Positions 17,425 through 26,364 of a stretch of DNA of 64,000 nucleotides are shown here, in pieces; within the stretch, counting starts at the first letter, position 1; each line of letters opens with the position of its first letter. Made by a program: the position numbers and the translations under genes. This stretch comes from CALGKJ01 sp049322695 (GTDB taxonomy: Bacteria; Bacillota; Clostridia; Lutisporales; Lutisporaceae). Under the pieces are notes generated by a model. That model was not told the origin of the DNA. It ran no database searches and saw only the letters and a list, made by a program, of their open reading frames with translations. The DNA lies in the NCBI GenBank assembly GCA_049322695.1, contig JBMORW010000009.1:1-64000 (forward strand), read 5' to 3'.

Positions 17425-18942
17425 ATGGAGAGAAATCTTGACAATATGATAAAGGATTTTAAGGAGTTCATAAAGACAATAAAGCAGTACAATGACGCCA
17501 TAGGAATTCTTTACTGGGACTTAAGGACGGGTGCGCCCAAAAAAGGAGTTCCTGAAAGGGCAGAGGTAATAGGTATGTTGTCCACAGAGGTGTTTAAGAT
17601 GTCTACTTCAAAGCAGATGGAGGAGTATCTTGAGTACTTTAGCAGTTCTGAGATAAATGACAAGCTGGACGGCATCATGAGGGCTTTAACTGCTGAATAT
17701 AAGAAAGAGTTTGACAGATTCAAAAAAATCCCTCAGGAAATGTACAAGGAATACGTTGTGCTTACTTCTGAAGCAGAATCTGTTTGGGAAGAGGCAAAGA
17801 ACAGCAATGACTTTGCAATGTTCAGTCCATATCTGGAGAAGATAGTCAAGTTCAATATTGATTTTATAGATATTTGGGGCTATAAGGACAATAAATATAA
17901 TACCCTGTTGGATTACTACGAGCCTGGAATGACTGTAGAAAAGCTGGATAAGATATTCAAACATTTAAGAGAAAAGATTGTTCCATTGGTGCTTAAAATA
18001 AAGGACTCAGAATATCAGCCGGATGATTCTGTTTTCAAAAAGCACTTTGATATCAAGAAGCAAGAGGAGTTCAGCATTTATATACTGGAAAAAATGGGTT
18101 ATGATTTTGAGGCAGGAAGGCTGGATGAAAGTGAACACCCGTTTACTATGGGAATAACACCCGGCGATGTGAGAATAACTACCCACTATTATCCCAACCT
18201 GTTCAGCAGTGCATTATTCAGCTCGATACATGAGGGCGGACACGCACTGTACGAGCAAAACATCAGCATGGACCTGAGCGGAACAGTACTTTGTACCGGT
18301 ACATCAATGGGAATACATGAGTCACAGTCAAGATTCTGGGAAAATATAATAGGCAGGAGCTATAACTTCTGGAAGTGCTATTATAAGGAGCTTCTGAAGG
18401 TATTTCCGGAGCAGTTTGAAGGAATTAGCCTGGAGCAGTTTTATAATGCAATAAACAAGGTTGAGCCTTCACTTATAAGAGTGGAAGCAGATGAACTGAC
18501 ATACAATCTGCATGTAATGATAAGATATGAGATTGAAAAGGCACTGATTAACCAACAAATCAAGGTTGAGAACTTACCTCAGATATGGAATGAGAAAATG
18601 GAAGAATACCTTGGGGTGGTTCCTCCGGATGATGCTAAGGGTGTGCTTCAGGATGTTCATTGGTCCGGCGGAAGCTTTGGTTACTTCCCATCCTATACAT
18701 TAGGAAATATTTATTCAGCACAGCTGTACAATGCCATAAGGAGAGATATGCCGGATTTCGATGAGCATATAAGCAGCGGTGATATGTTGAAGATAAAAGA
18801 ATGGTTGGTCGAAAAAGTACATAAGCATGGTAAGCTGCTTACCCCTGAGGAAATACTAAGAACCGTTACAGGGGAAGAAATCAATCCGGAGTATCTGGTT
18901 GAGTACCTGGAGAATAAATACAAGGCAATATACAAACTATAG
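17425..18942 (+). CDS. M32 family metallocarboxypeptidase
   Basis: Zinc carboxypeptidase of 505 residues, full length for the Taq/Pfu carboxypeptidase family. The zinc site is HEGGHALYEQ (near residue 277), with the third ligand Glu in GIHESQSRFWEN (about 306). Other family blocks are present: GDVRITTHY, RVEADELTYNLHVMIRYEIEKA and the C-terminal GSFGYFPSYTLGN. It is a cytosolic enzyme that trims C-terminal residues from peptides. The ATG at 17425 has GGGAGG nine bases upstream; the longer in-frame version has no such site. It is followed by its own terminator, so it is probably monocistronic. Confidence 0.94.
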   Translation: MERNLDNMIKDFKEFIKTIKQYNDAIGILYWDLRTGAPKKGVPERAEVIGMLSTEVFKMSTSKQMEEYLEYFSSSEINDKLDGIMRALTAEYKKEFDRFKKIPQEMYKEYVVLTSEAESVWEEAKNSNDFAMFSPYLEKIVKFNIDFIDIWGYKDNKYNTLLDYYEPGMTVEKLDKIFKHLREKIVPLVLKIKDSEYQPDDSVFKKHFDIKKQEEFSIYILEKMGYDFEAGRLDESEHPFTMGITPGDVRITTHYYPNLFSSALFSSIHEGGHALYEQNISMDLSGTVLCTGTSMGIHESQSRFWENIIGRSYNFWKCYYKELLKVFPEQFEGISLEQFYNAINKVEPSLIRVEADELTYNLHVMIRYEIEKALINQQIKVENLPQIWNEKMEEYLGVVPPDDAKGVLQDVHWSGGSFGYFPSYTLGNIYSAQLYNAIRRDMPDFDEHISSGDMLKIKEWLVEKVHKHGKLLTPEEILRTVTGEEINPEYLVEYLENKYKAIYKL

Positions 18943-18944
18943 TA

Positions 18945-18980
18945 AACAAGGGCATCTGAAATCAGGTGCCCTTGTTTTTT
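18945..18980 (+). terminator. Intrinsic terminator after the M32 gene
   Basis: ACAAGGGCATCTGA pairs with TCAGGTGCCCTTGT, followed by T6. Confidence 0.85.
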
Positions 18981-19189
18981 AGCCTGATGTAAATCGAAAT
19001 ATGATGCTAAAAAGTGACACACTGATGCACAAGCAACATTATTAATAAAGCAATAACTAGTGTTGTTACATAGTGACACTATAAAGAAACACGCATTGCA
19101 AACAAGTGTTAATAAATAAATGGCAAATATCAGAACTTTTTCTTCTGAACATCGTTTTATTGATGTATCAAGTAACGGGAGGTATAAAA

Positions 19190-20026
19190 ATGGTTAGCGG
19201 ATTATCAATTTTTTTAATGATTCTATCCTTGCTACTTATAGTATTATTTCCTCTTATATTGTCAGTTGTCATGTATAGGAAGTATAAATACAAAATAAGT
19301 GCTATATTTATTGGTGCATTGACATTTACGATTTTTCAGCTAGTGACACGCATTCCTCTGTTAAGCGTACTTGCAGGTATGGAATGGTACAAGGGCATCA
19401 TGTCGAACTTATATGTTGCAGCGCTGTTCCTGGCAGGCACTGCAGGCATATTTGAAGAAACAGGCAGATACATCATGTATAAGCTGCTTTTGAAAAACAA
19501 GCATACCTGGAGCAACGGCATTGCCTTCGGAATAGGCCATGGAGGAATTGAAGCTTTATTACTTGTAGGTATATCATTTATTGCCAATATAATCATGAGC
19601 TTCATGATCAATAGCGGTCTGTTTGATAAAGCATTCAGTGCACAGATGACAGAGGCAACAATGAATATAGTTAAGAGCACGTTGGTGGACACTCCTTCTT
19701 ATATGTTTGCTTTAGCGGGCATAGAAAGAGTAATGGCTATATGTATGCATATAGCGTTCTCTGTAATGGTCTTATATGGTATAAAGACAAAAAGACCTGT
19801 GTTCTTGCTGTGTTCAATATTGGCACATACGGCTGTTAATTTCCCTGCTGTTGTACTGCCGGGTCTTGGAGTAAGCAATGTTATAGTAGAGGCTGTCTTG
19901 GCGCTGTTTGCAGCTGCGAGTATTATTTATACGATTAAATCAAAAAAGCACTTTGACAGATATGAACAGGAAGACAACGGCTTCAACGAGGATGAAGCTT
20001 TGAAGGCGGATGCCCTTGAACAATAG
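19190..20026 (+). CDS. YhfC-type putative intramembrane protease
   Basis: Integral membrane protein of 278 residues with about seven hydrophobic segments. Three motifs resemble the glutamic-type intramembrane proteases (PrsW/CPBP clan): FEETGRYIMY, GIGHGGIEA and ILAHTAVNF. These would supply the Glu and His residues of the active site. YhfC-family proteins are largely uncharacterised, so function is inferred from the clan. The ATG at 19190 is preceded by GGGAGG. The C-terminal cytoplasmic tail is acidic, and its last 44 bp of coding sequence overlap the convergent YkvI-type gene. Confidence 0.75.
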   Translation: MVSGLSIFLMILSLLLIVLFPLILSVVMYRKYKYKISAIFIGALTFTIFQLVTRIPLLSVLAGMEWYKGIMSNLYVAALFLAGTAGIFEETGRYIMYKLLLKNKHTWSNGIAFGIGHGGIEALLLVGISFIANIIMSFMINSGLFDKAFSAQMTEATMNIVKSTLVDTPSYMFALAGIERVMAICMHIAFSVMVLYGIKTKRPVFLLCSILAHTAVNFPAVVLPGLGVSNVIVEAVLALFAAASIIYTIKSKKHFDRYEQEDNGFNEDEALKADALEQ

Positions 20027-21107
20027 AGTTTTTCCTTACAATGCTATTTGCGGCAGAAAATCTCAGTCTGATAAAAGTAATCAGCAGTATAGCAATCAGT
20101 AAAATGGAAAGAGCGCCGAACAGCGGATAGAAAAATGACACAAGCTTCTTAAAATCATAAAGGGATAAGGGAATACAAGAGGCAGTTATTATAGCAGCAG
20201 TAAGCTTATAACTGCTGTCTTGACCTCTTGAGATCCTTTTTACTATGCTGAACAGGTTGGATACTGCAGTTGTAAAAACTGCACACCAAATGCAAATGGT
20301 AACCAGGTATTTGAAATAAACATTGTATTGTTTGATTACATACAGCATAGGGATAGAGTACCTGAACACATTGGGTGCATTGATTGCTATACAGATATTT
20401 TGCAGCGAGCCCAAAAGCATCAAGCCTGCACCGCCGATTAATGCACCTTTTTTCAATATGCCTATGTCCTTTATGTTTTCGCTGAATGCACTAAGTACAC
20501 CTATGGATAGTACAACATTATAAGAGCAATAAAACAAAAAGGAAAAAAACGGCTTATGAACACTCTCAGGCTTAATCTGATTCATATGGCTGACTATATC
20601 TGTCACAGATAATTTTCCTATGCTTTGACAGAAAATAAGCACTATGATACCAATAAGTATAGGTACTATTACAGTGTTCAGCCTTAATATTCCTTTTACC
20701 GAGCTGAAAACAACAAGCAGTGTGAATACGGCGATTAAGGAAATACCCACAAAGGAAGGAAGTCCAAGATTCTCTTTGAAAACTGCACCGCTGCCGGAAA
20801 ACATAATCGATACACCTAAGAAAAGAAAGCTGCTTATGATAATGTCATATACCAGAGCAAGCCTTTTGCCGCATAGTCTATTGATGAGGTCATTGTAATT
20901 ATGGGCGGAAAAGTATGCAGAACAGTAAATGACAGCGTAGCTCAGAAGCGAGAAAACAAGTCCTGTCAGCAGCATGCATATTGAGCCGGGCAGACCGTAT
21001 TGTGTAAAAAAGAACATTATCTCCTGACCGGAAGCAAATCCGGCACCTATTATTGTACCGATGAAGGCGGCACCGATTTGCCATTGAAGAGTGCTTTTAA
21101 GCTTCAT
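19983..21107 (-). CDS. YkvI-type membrane transporter
   Basis: Polytopic membrane protein of 374 residues with about ten hydrophobic segments. It begins WQIGAAFIGTIIGAGFASGQEI, the unwound-helix signature of APC/LeuT-like transporters, and matches the YkvI family of putative amino-acid or small-ion transporters. Substrate unknown. The ATG is preceded on the minus strand by AAGGAGC. The C-terminal tail overlaps the end of the convergent YhfC-type gene by 44 bp, with no terminator between them. Confidence 0.8.
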   Translation of the reverse strand: MKLKSTLQWQIGAAFIGTIIGAGFASGQEIMFFFTQYGLPGSICMLLTGLVFSLLSYAVIYCSAYFSAHNYNDLINRLCGKRLALVYDIIISSFLFLGVSIMFSGSGAVFKENLGLPSFVGISLIAVFTLLVVFSSVKGILRLNTVIVPILIGIIVLIFCQSIGKLSVTDIVSHMNQIKPESVHKPFFSFLFYCSYNVVLSIGVLSAFSENIKDIGILKKGALIGGAGLMLLGSLQNICIAINAPNVFRYSIPMLYVIKQYNVYFKYLVTICIWCAVFTTAVSNLFSIVKRISRGQDSSYKLTAAIITASCIPLSLYDFKKLVSFFYPLFGALSILLIAILLITFIRLRFSAANSIVRKNSIVQGHPPSKLHPR

Positions 21108-21270
21108 AGTTGTGCTCCTTGTAATAAAACTTTATATAAAAATATATATTATACTGGCGGATGCTATATGTATATACTTGTAAAGTGCCATGCGACTCTG
21201 AAGTTTTATATCAGACATTCTGCAGAAAAGTACGTATATTATATGAGTATTCAAGAAAAGAGGTAAAAAA

Positions 21271-21834
21271 ATGAGAAACAAATCACTTTTAGTAATCCTG
21301 GTAATTATTGTTTTATTGGGCGCATATGCCATTTCAACGCAAAGAGGATTGGTCAACCTAAGTGAGGATGTTAATGCAGCATGGGGAGATATTGAGGTTC
21401 AATACCAACGAAGAGCAGATCTCATTCCGAATCTAGTTGAAACGGTAAAAGCTCAAGCAATTAAAGAACAAGAGATCTTCACACAGATTGCAGATGCTAG
21501 GTCAAAGCTTGCAGGTGCAAGCAGCATAGAGGATAAAATAAATGCCAATGAACAGATTACATCAGCACTAGGCAGATTGCTTGTAATAGTGGAGAATTAT
21601 CCTCAGCTTCAACAGAGCCAGGGCTTCCAGGATTTGAGAATAGAACTGGAGGGTACAGAAAACAGAATAGCTGTTGCACGCAAATATTATAACGATAAAG
21701 TAGTAGTGTACAACAAAAAGGTAAAGGTGTTTCCAACAAACATAGTAGCCGGCCTGATGGGCTATGAGCCGTTGCCTTACATAAAGGCAGCTGAGGGTGC
21801 AGAAAACGCTCCGAAGGTAGACTTTGGAAACTAA
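21271..21834 (+). CDS. LemA family protein
   Basis: Membrane-anchored helical protein of 187 residues. It has an N-terminal membrane segment (about 5-21) and then the LemA core: NAAWGDIEVQYQRRADLIPNLVETVK, a long helical region, and NDKVVVYNKKVKVFPTNIVA near the end. LemA proteins are usually encoded next to TPM-domain proteins, as here, but the joint function is not well defined. GAGGT precedes the ATG. It is followed by a possible degenerate heptamer-type repeat and then the TPM-domain gene, so the two are probably co-transcribed. Confidence 0.92.
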   Translation: MRNKSLLVILVIIVLLGAYAISTQRGLVNLSEDVNAAWGDIEVQYQRRADLIPNLVETVKAQAIKEQEIFTQIADARSKLAGASSIEDKINANEQITSALGRLLVIVENYPQLQQSQGFQDLRIELEGTENRIAVARKYYNDKVVVYNKKVKVFPTNIVAGLMGYEPLPYIKAAEGAENAPKVDFGN

Positions 21835-21866
21835 TTACAAAACTAATAACATATAACAGGAAAATA

Positions 21867-22000
21867 TACTGGATGCTTGATACTGAACACTGGTATTTGA
21901 AATAGCCACGAAGTCCTGTAATATGCCGATGGCTGGAGGCCACGGCTGGTGGCCATTACCGGCTACTCGTAACCTGCAGCTGGTATTCGATTTAAATAGT
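21867..22000. repeat. Possible degenerate heptamer-type element (family C)
   Basis: Five 7-bp units run in tandem at 21867-21901: TACTGGA, TGCTTGA, TACTGAA, CACTGGT, ATTTGAA. They start 33 bp after the lemA stop, like the clear elements further right. A GC-rich segment with GGCTGGAGGCCACGGCTGGTGGCC follows in pieces, and a weak right side contains TATTCGA. The right arm is not convincing, so I rate it below the nine clear copies. Confidence 0.4.
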
Positions 22001-22019
22001 CTCCACAGGGGGAATATAA

Positions 22020-22808
22020 ATGATTATAAGAAATAAACTGCAAATTATTCTGAGCATAGTTATAATGCTTTTGATAATAAGCTCTCAGGCAGTCGAAGCA
22101 GCATCTGACCCAAATGTACCTCAGCCTACTTATGAGTTCTACTGCAATGATTTCGCAGATGTGCTGGACAAAAATGAAGAAGCTGTAATTGTGGAGCTTG
22201 GTGAAAGAATTTTCAGAGATACTGACGGAGGGCAGGTAGTATTTGTCAGCATAGCTTCACTTGATGGATATACCATAGAAGAATATGCAAACGCCTTGTT
22301 CAACAAGTGGAAAATAGGTAAAGCTGATAAGGGTATTCTGTTCATTCTAAGCATGGGTGAAAGGGAATCCAGAATAGAGGTAGGCTATGGTTATGAGGGT
22401 ATACTAACTGATATACAAAGCTACAAGCTGCTGGAAAAGTTTACAGCTGCAGCAAGTGAAAAGGGTATAGACAGAGGTGTATTGGAAACCTATACCGATA
22501 TCTGCAGAATAGTGTCAGGACAAGAGGTTGAATATGCAGAAACCAGAAGGCAGGATAACAATTATCAAGGTAATGGCGAAGACTTTATAAATTTCCTGCT
22601 TGAGAATCCTATTGCCATAGGAATATTCATAGTGCTTTTATTCCTGGACCTAATATTTAACAGAGGCAGAATATTCGGCTTCATACTTAAGATGCTTATT
22701 CTCAATGGAAGAAGAGGCGGAGGCAGATCCGGCGGAGGCTGGGGAGGCGGCGGTAACTTCGGCGGCGGAGGAAGATCCGGCGGCGGTGGAGCCTCAGGCA
22801 GATTTTAA
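22020..22808 (+). CDS. TPM-domain protein with Gly-rich tail (YgcG family)
   Basis: Exported membrane protein of 262 residues. A signal peptide or membrane anchor (about 8-27) is followed by an extracellular TPM domain: FYCNDFADVLDKNEEA, then VVFVSIASLDGYTIEEYANALFNKWKIG and GILFILSMGERESRIEVGYGYEG. A second membrane segment lies near 198-215. The tail is built from Gly, Arg, Ser and Trp (GGGRSGGGWGGGG type). It pairs with lemA upstream. TPM-domain proteins have been linked to repair or phosphatase-like roles, but the function here is open. GGGGG lies upstream of the ATG. Confidence 0.85.
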   Translation: MIIRNKLQIILSIVIMLLIISSQAVEAASDPNVPQPTYEFYCNDFADVLDKNEEAVIVELGERIFRDTDGGQVVFVSIASLDGYTIEEYANALFNKWKIGKADKGILFILSMGERESRIEVGYGYEGILTDIQSYKLLEKFTAAASEKGIDRGVLETYTDICRIVSGQEVEYAETRRQDNNYQGNGEDFINFLLENPIAIGIFIVLLFLDLIFNRGRIFGFILKMLILNGRRGGGRSGGGWGGGGNFGGGGRSGGGGASGRF

Positions 22809-22815
22809 AACAATA

Positions 22816-22850
22816 ATAAAACCCTATCAGTAGAATGATAGGGTTTTATT
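22816..22850. terminator. Bidirectional terminator between convergent genes
   Basis: AAACCCTATCA pairs with TGATAGGGTTT, with A-rich and T-rich flanks. It serves the TPM-domain gene and the convergent GGDEF-EAL gene. Confidence 0.8.
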
Positions 22851-25155
22851 TAAACTTGTTTTCTATCTCCTCAACGGTTAAGGGCTTACTGATATAAAAG
22901 CCCTGTATCTCATCGCAGCCCAGCTCCTGCAGCAAACTCAGCTGCTCCTGGGTTTCCACGCCTTCAGCTATTACCTTGAGATTAAGAGTATGTGCTACTT
23001 CAATAATAGCCTTCACTATAGCACATGTGTTTTTATCTTCCAGTATGTCAGCTACAAAGGTTTTGTCAATCTTTAAGAAATTTATAGGGAAATGCTTTAA
23101 ATAGTTCAGTGATGAATATCCGGTACCAAAATCATCTATAGAGATATTCACACCCATAGACATAAGCTTTCCAAGAGTATTAACAGTAAAGTTCAAATTT
23201 TCCATGGCTGCGGTTTCAGTTATTTCAAGCTCCAGATCATTGGGAGCAATTCCAGTTTCCTCAAGAACACTTGCAACTATCTCAGCCAGGTGCTGTTCTT
23301 TGAACTGCCATGCGGATAGATTAACTGCAAGTCTAAGTGATTTATGACCCTTGTTTATCCAGCTTTTTAATTGATTACATGCTGTTCTGAGTACCCACTC
23401 ATCTATTTGCTTTATATAGCCTGTCTCTTCGGCCAACGGAATGAACTCAGCAGGATATATCAATCCACGGTGCGGATGTTCCCACCGTACCAAAGCTTCA
23501 ATGCCAACAAGCTTTCCTGTCCTGCCGTCAACCTTTGGCTGATAATGAAGCAGAAGCTCATTTCTTTCTAGTGCCCTTCGCAAGCTTTTCTGCATAGTAA
23601 ACTTTTCCATGGTATTCTCGTTAATATCCGGCGTATATATCTGGTAACTGTTTCTTCCCTGAGACTTCGCTTTATACATCGATGAACCGGCATTTTTAAG
23701 TACCTCATGAGTATCTCTTCCATGTCCAGGATAAAGAGCTATTCCTATACTTGCAGAAATCAAGAGCTCGTGTTCCTCTATGTTGAAAGGTGTTGATAAT
23801 CTGCTAAGCACCTTCTTTGCTATAGAAGTTGCATCTTCTTCACAGCTAATGGATGTCAGGAGTATAGCAAACTCATCCCCGCCCATTCTTGCAACAATGT
23901 CTGTTGAAGCATTGCAACACTCTACAATTCTACTGGCGGCTTGCTGCAATAATGCATCACCTACGTCGTGTCCTAAAGTATCATTAATGTTTTTAAACAG
24001 ATCGAGGTCAATAAAAAGTACGGCAAGCTTGTAGCCAACAAAGGGAGTATCTTCGATAGTAAGGTTTAAATGGCTGTAAAAGTGCTGTCTGCTGGGAAGC
24101 TTCGTCAGGTTGTCATAATCGGTTCGAAGCTGGCTGCTGTCAATTATACGATTTTCATCTGACAAATCATAAATAGTAGCCTGGACCATATCCAGATTAT
24201 CCAGCGAAACATGCTTCAGACTGATTTCTACAGGTATATATAAATCTTCACCACAGTTAAATATCCATTCAAAAAATTGGGGAATACCCTTAAGAGTATC
24301 TGCCATGCGTATTGAAAGCTGATTATTAAATAGATTGTTGTCTTCGTTCTTACCGGATATCAGGTCATATATAGACTTCCCGATAATGTCTTTCTTGCTA
24401 TGTCTGAACAATTCTGATGCTTTTGAGCTGCAATCAATTACTATGCCATTCTCAATCAGTATCATGGCATGTTCAGCCTGGTGATAAAGCTTCCTATATT
24501 TTTCTTCATTCTTGCGAAGCACAGCCTCTTCCTTTTTACTGGCTGATATATCATGGATAACAAAAATAAAGCCGATATGCATGTTATCATTGTTGTATAT
24601 GCTGCTGACTGTGGCAGAAATGTTGCTTATGCTGCTGTGTTTGGTTAATATAATCGTATCAGATAGAAGCTGGTCCTTAAGTACATCCTCTGCAGGCAAA
24701 TCTATTTGTGCTTCGCCAAATCGGATAAGCTTTAATACCTCGGTGACTAATCTGCCGTTAGCTTCGCTTTTATGATAGCCTGTAATTTTTTCTGCTGCAG
24801 GGTTTATAAAAATAACCATTCCCTTTTTATCAGTTACTATAAGACCGCTGCCTATGTTATGGAAGGTACCTCTGAGATTATTGATATTGAATATCGAATT
24901 GCCTATTTTCAACGAATCTGTTATTTTGCCTTTTATAATAATGTAGCAAATAAATATTAGCATTACAAAAACAGCTATAGCTGCGTAATGTAACAAATAG
25001 TTTCCGGAGGATGCTCTGGATCCGACTGCAGCTTTGTTAAAGCCCGCAGGGATTATATCACAGTATGCGACTATTATATCAACAAGTGCAGCAAAAAATA
25101 TAGCTGTCATAGCACATAGAATTATTCTCTTTTTGATAGAACTAAGCTTTTTCAA
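22846..25155 (-). CDS. Membrane PAS-GGDEF-EAL cyclic-di-GMP protein
   Basis: Protein of 769 residues. Two membrane segments in the first 75 residues are followed by two PAS domains (about 90-210 and 215-340), a diguanylate cyclase domain with the canonical motif MGGDEFAILL (about 422), and an EAL phosphodiesterase domain with GIEALVRWEHP (about 552), DDFGTGYSSL and KIDKTFV. Both catalytic motifs look intact, so it could make and break cyclic-di-GMP, with PAS input setting the balance. The TTG at 25155 has GGTGG five bases upstream. A longer in-frame version to 25203 has no ribosome binding site. Confidence 0.9.
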   Translation of the reverse strand: MKKLSSIKKRIILCAMTAIFFAALVDIIVAYCDIIPAGFNKAAVGSRASSGNYLLHYAAIAVFVMLIFICYIIIKGKITDSLKIGNSIFNINNLRGTFHNIGSGLIVTDKKGMVIFINPAAEKITGYHKSEANGRLVTEVLKLIRFGEAQIDLPAEDVLKDQLLSDTIILTKHSSISNISATVSSIYNNDNMHIGFIFVIHDISASKKEEAVLRKNEEKYRKLYHQAEHAMILIENGIVIDCSSKASELFRHSKKDIIGKSIYDLISGKNEDNNLFNNQLSIRMADTLKGIPQFFEWIFNCGEDLYIPVEISLKHVSLDNLDMVQATIYDLSDENRIIDSSQLRTDYDNLTKLPSRQHFYSHLNLTIEDTPFVGYKLAVLFIDLDLFKNINDTLGHDVGDALLQQAASRIVECCNASTDIVARMGGDEFAILLTSISCEEDATSIAKKVLSRLSTPFNIEEHELLISASIGIALYPGHGRDTHEVLKNAGSSMYKAKSQGRNSYQIYTPDINENTMEKFTMQKSLRRALERNELLLHYQPKVDGRTGKLVGIEALVRWEHPHRGLIYPAEFIPLAEETGYIKQIDEWVLRTACNQLKSWINKGHKSLRLAVNLSAWQFKEQHLAEIVASVLEETGIAPNDLELEITETAAMENLNFTVNTLGKLMSMGVNISIDDFGTGYSSLNYLKHFPINFLKIDKTFVADILEDKNTCAIVKAIIEVAHTLNLKVIAEGVETQEQLSLLQELGCDEIQGFYISKPLTVEEIENKFK

Positions 25156-25559
25156 ATTACCACCTATAAAAAAATATAAATCAATTATACACCAAATCGT
25201 CAAAATTAGATATATTTCGACAAAAATTCGACAAGCAAATCCTGGTGATAAAATAGTGTAAAAGAATAACTATAAAAGTAATTTTAATATAATAGCTGCA
25301 TATAAAATGTGAAATAAGTGAAATTAAGCAGAATTGAATTTAATACCATTATACATGGTTAATATAAGTAAGAAAAGAAAAAAGTGAGTAAAATCAATAA
25401 GTTGTAATATTTGAAATGTTGTAAAATAATTATTAATTATGAATATTTGTTAATTAGAAAATAATCAATGCTATTAACTGCGAGTATAGAGTATGATATC
25501 ATAGAATTGGCCAGGAGTTTAGATTAGTAGAAATTACATTAAATAAAGGAGTTGATAGT
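25156..25559. other. AT-rich intergenic region between divergent genes
   Basis: About 400 bp without a convincing gene. It separates the divergent GGDEF-EAL and radical SAM genes and must hold both promoters. Several -10-like sequences occur (for example TATAAT near 25288), but I cannot pair any with a good -35. A small hairpin ACCAT/ATGGT lies near 25346-25360. Otherwise I see nothing structured. Confidence 0.5.
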
Positions 25560-26249
25560 TTGAAGGGATTTTATATAAGTGAATCATATATAGGAGCTCA
25601 TGGTAGGACTATAAGTATAAACCCGCTGCCGGGAAAGGTCTGCACATTTGACTGTGTATTTTGTCCTATGGATGAAAGAACTGCTGAAAAAACAGACAAG
25701 GCGGCAGTTTTCAAAGAAACGGATGATTTTATTAAAAAGCTTGATATTGCAATACAAAATGAAAATATTGAAGCTGTCTTTGTAAGTGCGGCAGGAGAGG
25801 CACTAGCAAACATTCAGATTAACGAAATAGTGGAGGTCATAAAAAAGCACAACTGCAAGGCTGTCATAATATCAAACGGGTATATGTTTGGTTATATGGA
25901 CTTTTTTACTGTACTCAACCGGTTTGATGTCGTAATAGGTGAGTTGATGGCATCCACTGAGGCTGATTTCCAATCACTGTGCAGACCTGTGAGGGGATTT
26001 ACCCTGCAGCAGCACATCAGCAATATGGAAGTATTCAGGAAGCAGTATATGGGAAAATTCGTGCTGGATATAACGATTCTTAAAGGCTATTCTGATACAG
26101 ATGAAGCTATGGATTTTTTCAAAGCTGCTGTTGAAAGATTGCAGCCTGATGAAGTTGAATTTGAAACTCCAGATGAAGGTAAGCTTGGAAAAGCTTTTGG
26201 TGTTGAAGAAGCCACACTTGAAAGGTTCAGAATGCATATCAAGCCATAA
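25560..26249 (+). CDS. Radical SAM protein
   Basis: Radical S-adenosylmethionine protein of 229 residues. The 4Fe-4S cysteines are in CTFDCVFCPMD (CX3CX2C, about residues 28-35), followed by an AAGEALAN stretch that fits the SAM-contacting position. The C-terminal half lacks extra cysteines, so no second cluster (SPASM-type) is present. It is short for the superfamily. Substrate unknown. The TTG at 25560 is preceded by AAAGGAG. It is monocistronic as far as I can see. Confidence 0.82.
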   Translation: MKGFYISESYIGAHGRTISINPLPGKVCTFDCVFCPMDERTAEKTDKAAVFKETDDFIKKLDIAIQNENIEAVFVSAAGEALANIQINEIVEVIKKHNCKAVIISNGYMFGYMDFFTVLNRFDVVIGELMASTEADFQSLCRPVRGFTLQQHISNMEVFRKQYMGKFVLDITILKGYSDTDEAMDFFKAAVERLQPDEVEFETPDEGKLGKAFGVEEATLERFRMHIKP

Positions 26250-26364
26250 TGAAGTCTTAATATTCACGATATCTATAAACACTGCATATTATATTTGTAT
26301 AGTACTTTAATAAAATAAAACATGCACCATCTATGTAACTAATTTTTTTTGGGCAGGTGTATTT

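Noticed and set aside
19010..19090. GTGACAC repeats upstream of the YhfC-type gene as a regulator operator
   Set aside because: Two short direct matches in an AT-rich spacer with imperfect symmetry; they do not fit TnrA, GlnR or another operator that I can name.
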